Assembly (NCBI GenBank): GCA_965217565.1 | Contig: CBDCIS010000006.1 | Coordinates: 124,001-188,000, forward strand | Origin: CBDCIS01 sp965217565 | Lineage (GTDB): Bacteria > Chloroflexota > Dehalococcoidia > Lucifugimonadales > CATOSD01 | Reading direction: 5' to 3' | DNA length: 64,000 nt | Part shown: positions 8,321 through 16,194 of the stretch, in pieces | Layout of the letters: every line of letters starts with the position of its first letter | How positions within the stretch are numbered: the first letter of the stretch is position 1 | Made by a program: the position numbers and the translations under genes | Notes under the pieces: model-generated | Database searches by the model: none | What the model was told of the DNA's origin: nothing | What the model saw: the letters and a program-made list of their open reading frames with translations, nothing else

Positions 8321-9526
8321 ATGGCGAATGTCAAGCGCAACCAGCTATCGACTCTCAAGGTCAAAAACCTTAGTGTGCCGGGCACGTACACGGACGGCCA
8401 CGGGCTGACGCTCCGCGTTCATCCGTCTGGTGGTCGGAATTGGGTTCTTCGCCTGACGGTGGACGGCAAACGGCGCAACTTTGGGTTGGGCGGCTACCCC
8501 GATGTTTCTCTCCGAGAGGCTAGGCTTGCCGCCGAGGAGATTCGCCAGCGCGTGCGGCGGGGCGAGGACCCGGCCCAGCAGGTCATTGACAGGCCCCGAA
8601 TCCCCACGCTAGCGGAAGTGACGGATTCGGTCATTGAGATGCGCGCCCCGACGTGGACTAGCGAACGACACGCAACTCAATGGCGGGAGAGTCTGAGACT
8701 TCACGCGCTACCCGCCCTCGGCAAGATGCGAATTGACGCCGTTTCGGTGTCCGATGTGCTGGGCGTGCTAATGCCGATCTGGGCTTCCAAGCCCGAAACG
8801 GCGGGCCGCATCCGGCAACGGCTGTCCGTGATATTCGACTTTGCAATCGCGGCGGGCTGGCGCCTGGACAACCCCTGCAGCGGTGCGCTGAAGGCCGCCC
8901 TCCCCCGCCGTCCTCGACAGAAGCGCCATCATGCGGCGTTGCCGTACACCGAGGTCCCCCAGGCGATAGACGCTATCCGCAACTCGACAGCCCACCGCGT
9001 GACTAAGGCGGCGCTTGAATTCTTGATTGTCACGGCGAGCCGCGCGGGAGAGGTCCGAGGAGTGCTCTGGGACGAAATCGACCTTAAGGCGCGCACGTGG
9101 ACGGTCCCAGCCGAGCGTATGAAGATGCGGAGGGAGCATAGAGTCCCACTGTCGGATAGGGCGATGGCAATCCTCGACCAAGCGAGGGAGCGAACGGGTG
9201 GCGCGGGCCTAGTCTTCGAGAGCAATCGAAAGGCGGGCCACCCACTCACCAACACGAGCTTCTACTTGGTGCTACGCCGGGTGGGATACGGCCACGTAAC
9301 AACGCACGGCTTCCGGTCAAGCTTCCGCGACTGGACGTTAGAGCAAACGTCATTTCCCTGGGCGGTCTGTGAGGCGGCGTTGGCCCACGCTTACGGAGGG
9401 GCAGAGGTAATGGCCTATGCTCGCTCAGACCTGTTCGAGAGGCGGCGCGCCCTGATGCAGGATTGGGCAAAATTCGTGCTTGGAAGTGTTGACACCCTGC
9501 AAAACGCGGCTGTAAACTTTAGATGA
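8321..9526 (+). CDS. Tyrosine site-specific integrase, P4/DUF4102 type
   Basis: Catalyses integration and excision of the element. The 401-residue protein has an N-terminal DUF4102 domain (LTLRVHPSGGRNWVLRL, then GGYPDVSLREARLAAEE), a core-binding domain around residues 100-190, and a catalytic domain with Arg241 (TASRAGEVRG), Lys268, His329 and Arg332 (THGFRSSFRDW), His356 (ALAHAYGG) and the nucleophile Tyr366 (AYARSDLFERRR). All six catalytic positions are present, so the enzyme should be active. It lies at the left edge of the element, as expected for this family. Confidence 0.93.
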   Translation: MANVKRNQLSTLKVKNLSVPGTYTDGHGLTLRVHPSGGRNWVLRLTVDGKRRNFGLGGYPDVSLREARLAAEEIRQRVRRGEDPAQQVIDRPRIPTLAEVTDSVIEMRAPTWTSERHATQWRESLRLHALPALGKMRIDAVSVSDVLGVLMPIWASKPETAGRIRQRLSVIFDFAIAAGWRLDNPCSGALKAALPRRPRQKRHHAALPYTEVPQAIDAIRNSTAHRVTKAALEFLIVTASRAGEVRGVLWDEIDLKARTWTVPAERMKMRREHRVPLSDRAMAILDQARERTGGAGLVFESNRKAGHPLTNTSFYLVLRRVGYGHVTTHGFRSSFRDWTLEQTSFPWAVCEAALAHAYGGAEVMAYARSDLFERRRALMQDWAKFVLGSVDTLQNAAVNFR

Positions 9527-9672
9527 GCATCCCGTCTTGTCCGACCCAAGCGGGACAGACTCTGAGAGAGTCGCCTCTTCGCAGCCAGCGTGGAGGGTCT
9601 GGACCAATCGGCGTTTAGCGCCGTGCAAGGAACGGAGCTTTCCTACGCACGGTAACGCCACGTCCGAAAACT
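9527..9672 (+). ncRNA. Structured RNA or leader ahead of the AlpA-like gene (candidate)
   Basis: This gap between integrase and regulator folds strongly. GTCTTGTCC (9534-9542) can pair with GGACAGAC (9553-9560). GACTCT (9558-9563) can pair with AGAGTC (9567-9572), so these two helices compete. A long helix joins GGCGTT-GCCGTGC (9610-9626) to GCACGG-AACGCC (9647-9659). An intrinsic terminator follows directly. I know no named RNA family that it matches. The mutually exclusive helices plus a terminator suggest a transcription attenuator or a regulatory small RNA. Confidence 0.55.
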
Positions 9673-9722
9673 AAGGCCCTGGCACAGTGGGAAGTTCCCC
9701 ACTAGGCCAGAGCCTTTTTTTT
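9673..9722 (+). terminator. Intrinsic terminator abutting the AlpA-like gene ribosome binding site
   Basis: A 40-base imperfect hairpin pairs AAGGCCCTGGC with GCCAGAGCCTT, with an inner helix of AGTGGGAA and TTCCCCACT, and runs into eight T residues. GGAGG of the next gene begins at 9723, immediately after the T tract. Confidence 0.9.
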
Positions 9723-9734
9723 GGAGGTTTAAGA

Positions 9735-9935
9735 GTGACCACGACGCCCGACCGACTTCTGACGCCCGAAGACATCCTTGCCAAGCTGAACATCAGCAGG
9801 TCGAAACTCTACATGCTGCTGGGGCAGGCAAACTTTCCCCAGCCCGTCAAGATCGGCCAGCACAACCGATGGCCTGAGCGCGAGGTCTTGGCATGGATAG
9901 CAGAGCAGCCCCGCGGCACGATTGGCTCGCGCTGA
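9735..9935 (+). CDS. AlpA-like excisionase/regulator (MerR-type HTH)
   Basis: A 66-residue single-domain DNA-binding protein. The pattern LLTPEDILAKLNISRSKLYMLLGQANFPQPVKIGQHNRWPEREVLAWI is a winged MerR/AlpA helix-turn-helix as found in satellite phages, where it controls integrase or excision. The GTG at 9735 has GGAGG at 9723-9727. The frame is open further upstream, but that part lies inside the terminator hairpin. Its expression probably depends on reading through that terminator. Confidence 0.8.
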   Translation: MTTTPDRLLTPEDILAKLNISRSKLYMLLGQANFPQPVKIGQHNRWPEREVLAWIAEQPRGTIGSR

Positions 9936-10011
9936 CACGACTCAGCCCTCGACGCCGCTGTGAGGACAGGCGCGCCGAGGGCCGAGCAACCAAAAATGGA
10001 AGTACACTCTC

Positions 10012-10212
10012 ATGGCAACACAACTTCCGAGCGCCAGCGAGTGGGTGGCGGCCATTCCGAGCCTGAAACGGCGGGGGCGCGAGTACATCGGGGGTTGCCC
10101 GCTGTGCGGCGGGGACGACCGCTTTCACGTCAAAGACACGGAGCGGGGCGCGCTCGTGGGCTGTCGGGGCTGCCTTGACGGGCGGCCCGGCGCGCTCGCT
10201 TTGGCGAGTTGA
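10012..10212 (+). CDS. Primase zinc-ribbon protein (N-terminal part of a split primase)
   Basis: 66 residues holding a phage-type primase zinc ribbon: GGCPLCGGDDRFHV and GCRGC supply four Cys. Such domains normally lead straight into a Toprim-containing region in one protein. Here the frame ends at TGA 10210-10212, overlapping an ATG at 10212. Reading one base back in the GC-rich run near 10180-10195 continues smoothly as ARFGELMRSVFGE, so a one-base deletion, or less likely a programmed shift, has split the gene. Confidence 0.75.
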   Translation: MATQLPSASEWVAAIPSLKRRGREYIGGCPLCGGDDRFHVKDTERGALVGCRGCLDGRPGALALAS

Positions 10213-11057
10213 TGCGCTCGGTCTTTGGTGAAGGCGAACGGCCACGCGCGCCATCGCGCGCCAAGACACCCGCCGTCCAACGCAGACACGGGAATCCCGA
10301 AACGATGGCCGCGCGCGCCGAGAAATTGTGGGCGCGCACCTTCCCCATTGGCGCGCAGTTGCCCCATCCCATTCAGAGCTGGCTGAACACGAAAGAGGCC
10401 ATCCCGCTTTGGCCCCAGGACTCAGGGCCTTTACCGCGCGCCGTGCGCTACGCCGAATCGACGACCGGCCTGACGTTCATTGTCCTGGGGCTGTCCAAAA
10501 TCGACGCCTGGCTTGCCGAGGGCGAAGCCGCCAGCGTTCGCGCGGTTCATTACGTCGTCCTCAACGGCGAGGGCCGTCCCGCGCTGGACAGGGCCGCCGA
10601 TAAGGGCGGCTTGCCCAAGCGTTCGATAGGCGCGCGCGGGCCTAGCGTATGCGGGCTGCTTTGGCGCGGGACCGCGCCCCCAGCCGGCGGACGGCTGGGG
10701 GTCTGCGAGAGCTTGGCTGACGGCCTAAAGCTCTTGGGTTACGGCGTGGTTGACGCCTGCGCGGTCAGAACGGGGCAGCCACACACGATTCGGGGCGTGG
10801 CAGGCCATTGGGGCGAAGTTGTCGTCTATGCCGCCGCCGCCGCCGGCCGCCGTTCGGGGCAGGTTCTGCGCGCGCGTCTGTCGGGCAGGTATCGGGTGAG
10901 CGTCCGTGTGGCAAGGGGACACGACCCCGCGAGCGCGCCGGTCACGCCGCCGCACGTGTGCGAGTTTGTGAACGATGCGAGCGGCTACGGGATGTCGCCC
11001 ATCTGTCTGTATTGTGGAGAAGAAAGGGAGATGCGAGGAGAACGCAATGACCAATGA
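10212..11057 (+). CDS. Toprim-like primase C-terminal part
   Basis: 281 residues. The Toprim-like part includes LGVCESLADGLKLL (the Glu-containing first motif), preceded by a region with AVRYAESTTGLTFIVL and VRAVHYVVLNGEGRP, which resembles P4-type replication proteins. The C-terminus holds HVCEFVN and SPICLYCGEE, possible metal ligands. It overlaps the zinc-ribbon frame as TGATG and the downstream ATPase by 11 bases. I read it with the preceding gene as one broken primase that would start replication of the element. Confidence 0.7.
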   Translation: MRSVFGEGERPRAPSRAKTPAVQRRHGNPETMAARAEKLWARTFPIGAQLPHPIQSWLNTKEAIPLWPQDSGPLPRAVRYAESTTGLTFIVLGLSKIDAWLAEGEAASVRAVHYVVLNGEGRPALDRAADKGGLPKRSIGARGPSVCGLLWRGTAPPAGGRLGVCESLADGLKLLGYGVVDACAVRTGQPHTIRGVAGHWGEVVVYAAAAAGRRSGQVLRARLSGRYRVSVRVARGHDPASAPVTPPHVCEFVNDASGYGMSPICLYCGEEREMRGERNDQ

Positions 11058-12174
11058 GAAGAGACCCGAAATCGGGGAAGTCACACCCTCACAGCTCGAG
11101 GCCGTCCATGAGTGGCTGGACGACCGGGATAACCCGGCCAAGTGGCGGGCGGCGCTTGACGCCGCAATCCCCCTGGACGCCGACACGGACGAGGGCCTGC
11201 GTGAGGCCCTGGCCGCCGCAGTGGCCGAACAGCCGGAGGATGCACCACACCCAGCACGCCAGAAACTGGCGGGGGCGATACTGGGCGCGCGGCCCCTGGA
11301 CGCGGGCGCGGCAGACCTGACGGCGCCGCCCTTGCAATGGCTGTTGAAAGGCTGGATGCCCAGAGGCCGCGCGGGGTTGTTCAGTGGCGTGGGCGGCGTG
11401 GGCAAGTCCCGCTTGGCGTTGGCGCTCGCGGAGGGCCTGGCTAAGGGAATCCCTGATTGGCTTGCCGGCGATGGATCCGGCCGCCGCCCCGTCCTTGACG
11501 CGCAGGGCCCTGTGGTGTACGCCACGTGGGAAGACTCGCGCGACGAAGTTGGCGCACGCCTTCGCGGGCGTTACATCCGCCGCCAGCTCGCGGAAGCGTA
11601 TCTCCGGGGGTACGGGCGAGAGCTCGGCAAGGTGCTGCGCGTTGTGGACATGGCGGATTTCGGGCCGCTGTGGGCTCCTTGGGGCGGTTCGGGGCACGTG
11701 TCCACGATGGCCGCGTTGACATCTGCGGGCGAGCGGCTTCGCGCGCTGTGCGAGACCACCGGGGCAAGGTTGTTAATCGTTGACCCTTTGTCCGCCGCCT
11801 ACGCCGGCGACGAAAACGCGCGCGGCTTGGTGCGGGCATTCATGTCGAGTTGGGACGCATGGGCGAGGGCGCACGACTGCGCGGTGCTACTCGTTAGCCA
11901 TCCCCCGAAATCCGACGCGGAAACGTCGGGCAGCACTGATTGGCGCGCCGCCGCGCGGTTCGTTTGGACGCTGGGCTACATCGAGGGGAAGCCAGCCAAA
12001 GGTGAGAAGCGCGGCCCCACTGCGCTGGCCTGGAGGTGCACCAAAAGCAACTACGGGCCAAAACCGGCGTCCGTGTTCATCGACAGGGAGGACGGCGTGG
12101 TGACCGAGGCCGCCCCGCCATCGTGGGCAAACAGCATTGAGCAGGGAGGGAGTGATTATGACTTCGGAGCGTAA
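11047..12174 (+). CDS. RepA-like AAA ATPase (replicative helicase type)
   Basis: 375 residues. A Walker A motif (GVGGVGKSRLALALAEGL) and Walker B (RLLIVDPLSAAYAGDENA) lie in an AAA_25/RepA-type fold. VVYATWEDSRDEVGARLR and CAVLLVSHPPKS match the RepA helicase pattern, in which a hexamer unwinds DNA at a plasmid or satellite origin. The ATG at 11047 has GAGGAG at 11035-11040, and the frame overlaps the primase end, so both are translated together. The N-terminal 90 residues are acidic and variable. Confidence 0.85.
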   Translation: MTNEKRPEIGEVTPSQLEAVHEWLDDRDNPAKWRAALDAAIPLDADTDEGLREALAAAVAEQPEDAPHPARQKLAGAILGARPLDAGAADLTAPPLQWLLKGWMPRGRAGLFSGVGGVGKSRLALALAEGLAKGIPDWLAGDGSGRRPVLDAQGPVVYATWEDSRDEVGARLRGRYIRRQLAEAYLRGYGRELGKVLRVVDMADFGPLWAPWGGSGHVSTMAALTSAGERLRALCETTGARLLIVDPLSAAYAGDENARGLVRAFMSSWDAWARAHDCAVLLVSHPPKSDAETSGSTDWRAAARFVWTLGYIEGKPAKGEKRGPTALAWRCTKSNYGPKPASVFIDREDGVVTEAAPPSWANSIEQGGSDYDFGA

Positions 12175-12937
12175 GAACGACAAGCGCAAGAACGACAAGC
12201 GCAAGAACGACAAGCGTAAGAACGGCAAGCGTAAGAACGGCAAGCGTCCAAGCTTGTGGGAATTCATTTTGCCGCGCATCTATAACGCTGTGCGTGAGGG
12301 GGTGCCTTACGGGGAGGCAACCACCCAAAGGCGCGTGTCCGACTTGCTGAAAGATCCTGAATTCATCAAGCGGGTAAAGGCCGCCAGCCGGCATGAACGC
12401 CGCGACGTGGCGGACAGGCTGAACGCCGTCTATCGAGACAATGAGAAGTTACCAGGCCCGATACCAGGGGCCGGGCGCATCTTCCCTGAAACTGCGAAGC
12501 GATTCCCGGGACTAACATCGCGCAATCCACACGCGCGATTGGTAGCTGCCACCGCCGCCGCCATAGGTAGCATGATAACCGAGGCGTCCGTGGGCGTGCT
12601 GGCTGAAGCCGACGCTGCCTTGAAAGAGACAGCTGGGGCAATCAGCCCCGACGCTACGCCGCCCACGCAAGCGGATATGGCCGATTGGTTGAGCCGCAGC
12701 CAATGCCCGCAGGACACTCTCCGCGAAGTGGGCGACCGCTTGGCGAACCTATGGAAGATGGCGGCGGGGCAGGTCCGCGCCGTAGCCTGGGACTATGGCT
12801 GCATCGTCGTAGAGCACGAAGCCAAGCTGTACCTAGCCCCCGCGGGCCACGTGGCTTTTGCATCGCGGGAGCGCAACACTCGTAACCCGCTGGCCCCGCT
12901 GGTGCGGGCGTGGCTTGACCGCCGCCCTGTCAGCTGA
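12158..12937 (+). CDS. Unknown element protein with N-terminal KRKND repeats
   Basis: 259 residues. After MTSERKND, the pentapeptide KRKND/KRKNG is repeated five times, encoded by a 15-base tandem repeat, giving a highly basic tail. The rest is a soluble, mostly helical protein (WEFILPRIYNAVREGVPYGE..., WKMAAGQVRAVAWDYGCIVVEHEAKLYL) that I do not recognise. The ATG at 12158 has GGGAGGG at 12144-12150. Its place behind the helicase suggests a replication or DNA-binding role, but this is only inferred from position and charge. Confidence 0.7.
   Translation: MTSERKNDKRKNDKRKNDKRKNGKRKNGKRPSLWEFILPRIYNAVREGVPYGEATTQRRVSDLLKDPEFIKRVKAASRHERRDVADRLNAVYRDNEKLPGPIPGAGRIFPETAKRFPGLTSRNPHARLVAATAAAIGSMITEASVGVLAEADAALKETAGAISPDATPPTQADMADWLSRSQCPQDTLREVGDRLANLWKMAAGQVRAVAWDYGCIVVEHEAKLYLAPAGHVAFASRERNTRNPLAPLVRAWLDRRPVS
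12171..12245 (+). repeat. 15-base tandem repeat inside a coding region
   Basis: Five in-frame copies of a 15-base unit of the form CGYAAGAACGRCAAG. Copies differ by single bases only, so the array is probably length-variable. Confidence 0.85.
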
Positions 12938-12967
12938 CGGGCAGCCTCGGATAACCGCGCGCGCATC

Positions 12968-14155
12968 ATGCCCGCCTGGGTGTTCCAGGTGGACGAAGCC
13001 GACCCGCGCGAGGGTCGGCTGTTCACCCCTGCCTACCACGTCGGGGGCGAAGATGGGCAACTCGCGTTGCCGGGTGTCGGGGTTGACCGCCTCGGCGCGG
13101 TCACGCCCGCGCTACCCGTCGCGTGGTATGACCTAGGGCGCGGAGACATTTCGCGCGGCAGGGGCGCGCCCTTGGCGCTGCGGTTGATGGTGATGGCGCT
13201 ACGTGCGTTGCCCCTGGACGATCGCGACGGACAGCCGCGCCGTATTGACTTCACACTGAGGGACTTCAAGCGCGTGTTCGCCCCAGGCCGTTACAGGTCT
13301 GCCCGCCAGATGCGCGACTCCGTCGAGCGCGGCGCGGCGGCCCTGGACAGCATCGAGGCCCGCCTGCCGACCGATAGCGGGCTGTGGCGGTTGGTGGACG
13401 TGCGACGGCTGCCGCGTTGGGACGTGGCCCCTGACGACGTGCTGACGCTGGAGGTATCCCTGCCCCCCGGCGTGGTGAAAGGACCGCCCCTGCCAGCACA
13501 ACTCGACGAATACGGCGTTATCTCTGGGCCGGCCTACCGCGCGACGCTCAACACGGCGGCGCATCTATGGCAACCTGGGCGGACGCACGCGCCGACACGG
13601 GGGAAGCGCGCCCACTGGGCGCGGGTGTACGACCCTAACCGCTATCCAGTACTGACCGACGCCGACGCGGTGGCGCTGGTGTTTCCCGCGGGGGTCCCAA
13701 CGGCTCGGCGGCGCGATTATGCGGCGAGAGCATGGCGCGTTCTGCGCGACCTGGACAAGGACGGCGTGATACACCTAGGTGGGCGGCGCGTGTTGCCACC
13801 GCCGAGCGGTGCGGAAGTTTCAATCTGGTGTGGCGTTTTGAGACTGAAATTGCCCGATTTCGTAGCTGCATTGAGACAAAAGCGGCGGCCCCTACCCCTA
13901 CACCTAGTTAGGGTGGGGAGGGGCAGGGCGGCGGGCGGTGGTGACCGCCGCCGCCTGCCCGAATCAAACCCAATCACCTGGCGAATGAAGGGAGATAGAC
14001 AGATGGCACGACGACGCAAGAGAAGCCAGCCGCTCGGGGGCCGCAGCACGTGGTCTGTACGTGCTCGGCGGGGTCTCGCCGGCACCCGAATTATGACGTG
14101 CGGCTGCAAGGGCCACACGTCCACGGAGACCGCAATGACAATCAAGACGACGTGA
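12968..14155 (+). CDS. Unknown element protein, possible replication initiator
   Basis: 395 residues, GC-rich, no family recognised with certainty. The stretch PVAWYDLGRGDISRGRGAPLALR and the Arg-rich helix FTLRDFKRVFAPGRYRSARQM could be DNA-binding, and the position after a RepA-type helicase would suit an initiator. The last 60 residues (MARRRKRSQPLGG..., CGCKGHTSTET) look like a separate small basic protein that happens to share the frame. A GC-rich hairpin at about 13889-13925 (GCCCCT/AGGGGC plus CCCC/GGGG) lies just before it, so the true stop may have been lost by an indel. Confidence 0.5.
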   Translation: MPAWVFQVDEADPREGRLFTPAYHVGGEDGQLALPGVGVDRLGAVTPALPVAWYDLGRGDISRGRGAPLALRLMVMALRALPLDDRDGQPRRIDFTLRDFKRVFAPGRYRSARQMRDSVERGAAALDSIEARLPTDSGLWRLVDVRRLPRWDVAPDDVLTLEVSLPPGVVKGPPLPAQLDEYGVISGPAYRATLNTAAHLWQPGRTHAPTRGKRAHWARVYDPNRYPVLTDADAVALVFPAGVPTARRRDYAARAWRVLRDLDKDGVIHLGGRRVLPPPSGAEVSIWCGVLRLKLPDFVAALRQKRRPLPLHLVRVGRGRAAGGGDRRRLPESNPITWRMKGDRQMARRRKRSQPLGGRSTWSVRARRGLAGTRIMTCGCKGHTSTETAMTIKTT

Positions 14156-14165
14156 AGGGCGACCG

Positions 14166-14318
14166 ATGATTCACGATTACACCCGATGCCAAAATACGGA
14201 CTGCCTCATGTGCGAGGCTCACATCGCGGGCTACCTTGACGGCAAGGCTAAAGCTCACCTGGAAGTTCGCAATCGCCACCGTAGCCGTCACTCAGGCGAT
14301 TACTCTTGCGAGCCGTGA
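14166..14318 (+). CDS. Small Cys-rich protein, 50 residues
   Basis: Starts ten bases after the preceding stop. Four Cys (CQNTDCLMC near the N-terminus and one near the C-terminus) and several His suggest a zinc knuckle. It fits the row of tiny metal-binding proteins that fills this end of the element. No family recognised. Confidence 0.45.
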   Translation: MIHDYTRCQNTDCLMCEAHIAGYLDGKAKAHLEVRNRHRSRHSGDYSCEP

Positions 14319-14343
14319 ACATACCCCAAGTTGAGGGCTAAAC

Positions 14344-14649
14344 ATGCCGGTCCGCGCTGAGAATCGACACCGATACCCGAAGGACTGGCGGGCGCGCTCG
14401 CGGTTCGTTAGATTCTACCGCACCCGCAATCGGTGCGAGTGGTGCGGCGTCCCCAACGGACGGCCACACCCTGAGACGGGCAGCTACTCTGTGTTGATCA
14501 CCGCGCACGTTTTCGACAGGCGGCCTGAAGCGTCAAGCCTGTTGAATGTCGCGGCCTTGTGCCAGCGTTGACACAACCAGCACGACTCGCGGGACCGAGC
14601 GCAGGGGCGGCGTGAACGCGCCCGACGAGGGCAAGGTAGGTTGTTCTGA
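14344..14649 (+). pseudogene. HNH-type phage protein with an in-frame TGA at a conserved Cys
   Basis: The N-terminus MPVRAENRHRYPKDWRARSRFVRFYRTRNRCEWCGVPNG and the later LLNVAALCQR match a common phage HNH-like family, in which the next residues are Cys-His. Here that Cys codon is TGA (14569-14571), followed in the same frame by HNQHDSRDRAQGRRERARRG to a TGA at 14647-14649. That second stop overlaps the next start as TGATG, which argues that the longer frame is the real gene. A nonsense change of TGC or TGT is the simple reading; selenocysteine is possible but unsupported. Confidence 0.65.
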
Positions 14650-14832
14650 TGATGGCGCGACCGCGACACGCGGAGACGGACGACGGGCGGCCATGCCAGC
14701 GTTGCGGCGGGCAAGCCTTTGCCCCAGGGCTTTGACGACGGCCTGCCTTGCTTGACGTGTGCCAGGACGCGCCCCAGCCTTGTGTCCCTTGAGCGCCCCG
14801 AATGGTACAACACTCAACTAAAGCTATTGTGA
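14649..14832 (+). pseudogene. Small zinc-ribbon protein needing a +1 shift at CTT-TGA
   Basis: The first frame gives CQRCGGQAFAPGL then stops at TGA 14733-14735. The +1 frame continues at once as DDGLPCLTCARTRPSLVSLERPEWYNTQL and ends at 14832. The joined protein has two CXXC pairs, a normal zinc ribbon. The junction reads CCAGGG-CTT-TGA-C, the same slippery CTTTGAC used for +1 shifting in release factor 2 genes. It may be programmed or just an inserted base. Confidence 0.5.
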
Positions 14833-14848
14833 ATTGGAGGGGTTTGAA

Positions 14849-15082
14849 TTGCCTGGTGTCGTCAATTGCGCCGGCTGTAGCGCGCCATACACCCCCAAGC
14901 GCGTAACGGGCCGGCCCCAGCGTTGCCCGCCGTGTGCGCGGATTGCGAACCGCGAATCTCAACGCCGCCGTCGGGCGCGAACCCTACGCTGGGGCGGCCG
15001 TTATCCATGCTCGGATAGGGGTTGGGCGTTTGGCGTGCGGCAATGCGGTAGGCGGGTTCACGGAGTATCGGCGTCCTGCTGA
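14849..15082 (+). CDS. Small zinc-ribbon protein
   Basis: 77 residues from a TTG at 14849, with GGAGGGG at 14837-14843. NCAGC and RCPPCARIANRESQRRR form a CXXC...CXXC ribbon followed by a basic tail, as in many phage regulators. The frame after about residue 50 looks less natural, and a second frame (14934-15245, with CGACVRGEGRI) stays open to the next gene. A frameshift may join them. Confidence 0.45.
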   Translation: MPGVVNCAGCSAPYTPKRVTGRPQRCPPCARIANRESQRRRRARTLRWGGRYPCSDRGWAFGVRQCGRRVHGVSASC

Positions 15083-15257
15083 TTGGTGGAGACTGCGACA
15101 TTCCGGCGAGCCTCGAATCTGCGGCGCGTGCGTGAGAGGTGAGGGACGCATCCCCGGCAGGGAGCACGCGCGCTCAACGTGGCGGCTGTTGCTGAACGGG
15201 CAAGTCGTCGGCGTGGTTAGGATGATGGATCGGCGCGTAGTATGACAGGGGGAAGCA

Positions 15258-15743
15258 GTGGTGACTCGGAAACAAGGGGACGACCGGGCCCTAGAGGAAT
15301 CGCGTGAAGCCGAACGCCAAGCCTCGGTAGAGGGCGCGGCGGAGACGGTGGAGTACGTGTACCAGGCGAACGCGGCGGGTATGCTTGAGGGGCGGTCGCG
15401 TCTGGCAGGCGTCCCCCTTGTCCCAGGGGGCCGGCTGTGGTTAGCCGTCAAGCTGCTGTATGACCACCCCCGAACGTTCGAGGGTCTGCGCGCCGGACGC
15501 TTTGAGAGTGTCTCGGCGGCGGCGCGAGCGGCGGGTCTCTCCGCCGCCATGCCCAGGCGAAGGTTGACGCTGACGCAGGACCCGAAACTTTGGGCGCGCG
15601 CCCTGTTCGCCGCCGTGAGTGAATCGGAGCTCGAGGAAGCGGCGCGCGAGCTTCAACGATTACAGACGGAGCGCGAGCGGAATCGCAAGTTAGCCACCGA
15701 GGGGCGCATCCGTTCCGAGCTTCGACGACGAACACGCCGATAG
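15258..15743 (+). CDS. HTH-containing element protein, possibly terminase-small-subunit-like
   Basis: 161 residues from a GTG with AGGGGGAAG just upstream. The middle holds YDHPRTFEGLRAGRFESVSAAARAAGLSAAMPRRRL, a likely helix-turn-helix, and the C-terminus is a charged coiled coil (ESELEEAARELQRLQTERERNRKL). I do not recognise the family; a DNA-packaging or regulatory role is a guess from the HTH and coiled-coil layout. Confidence 0.55.
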   Translation: MVTRKQGDDRALEESREAERQASVEGAAETVEYVYQANAAGMLEGRSRLAGVPLVPGGRLWLAVKLLYDHPRTFEGLRAGRFESVSAAARAAGLSAAMPRRRLTLTQDPKLWARALFAAVSESELEEAARELQRLQTERERNRKLATEGRIRSELRRRTRR

Positions 15744-15790
15744 GCGGGATTCTTGCGCTCCCGCATGGAGCGTTTTCTGAACCTAAACCC

Positions 15791-15840
15791 GTTATATAAA
15801 TAAATATTTCTAGGCCCATCGGTTTTTATATACAGACGGA
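15791..15840. other. AT-rich island
   Basis: A short AT-rich patch (TTATATAAATAAATATTT and TTTTTATATA) in otherwise very GC-rich sequence, just ahead of a small HTH gene. It could be a promoter or a melting region for the element. I see no clean -35/-10 pair. Confidence 0.4.
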
Positions 15841-15913
15841 TATGGCGTCTCTGTGTCTGTGCACTTCGCCTGTGCTGAACAATTGTCTTGTAGTCTGTTT
15901 GGGAGGTTGTTCG

Positions 15914-16137
15914 ATGGCTCTCAGTTTGAAGCGTCGGGGAATCCTTGACTTGCGGAAGTTGTGCACAGGGCCGGCTACTCAATTGGCAAGCTTGCGAAGT
16001 CTTTTAACCGCGTGGAATCTACCATCGCGCGCCGTGTGTATGGCAACGCCATCGGCGTGTTGCCCGACCTGCCCCGTCTCCCCGGCCGACACCGAGACCG
16101 CTCCAGGCGGCCCAGCGCGCCCGTCCGTGTGCGCTGA
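15914..16137 (+). pseudogene. Small resolvase-type HTH protein with a one-base deletion
   Basis: ATG at 15914 with GGGAGG at 15901-15906. The first frame gives MALSLKRRGILDL; the next frame continues AEVVHRAGYSIGKLAKSFNRV, then ESTIARRVYG, and ends at TGA 16135-16137. The joined protein is a 74-residue helix-turn-helix resembling the resolvase Hin-type domain. One missing G near 15951 separates the two frames. Confidence 0.5.
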
Positions 16138-16194
16138 TTATACCGACTTGGCAAGACCCCGACGAGCCTTTTTATACCAGAATTGGAGGACAAC

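Noticed and set aside
13815..13880. GTTTCAAT-like text and TTGAGAC repeats resembling a CRISPR repeat
   Set aside because: Only isolated partial matches, no regularly spaced array and no cas gene in the window.
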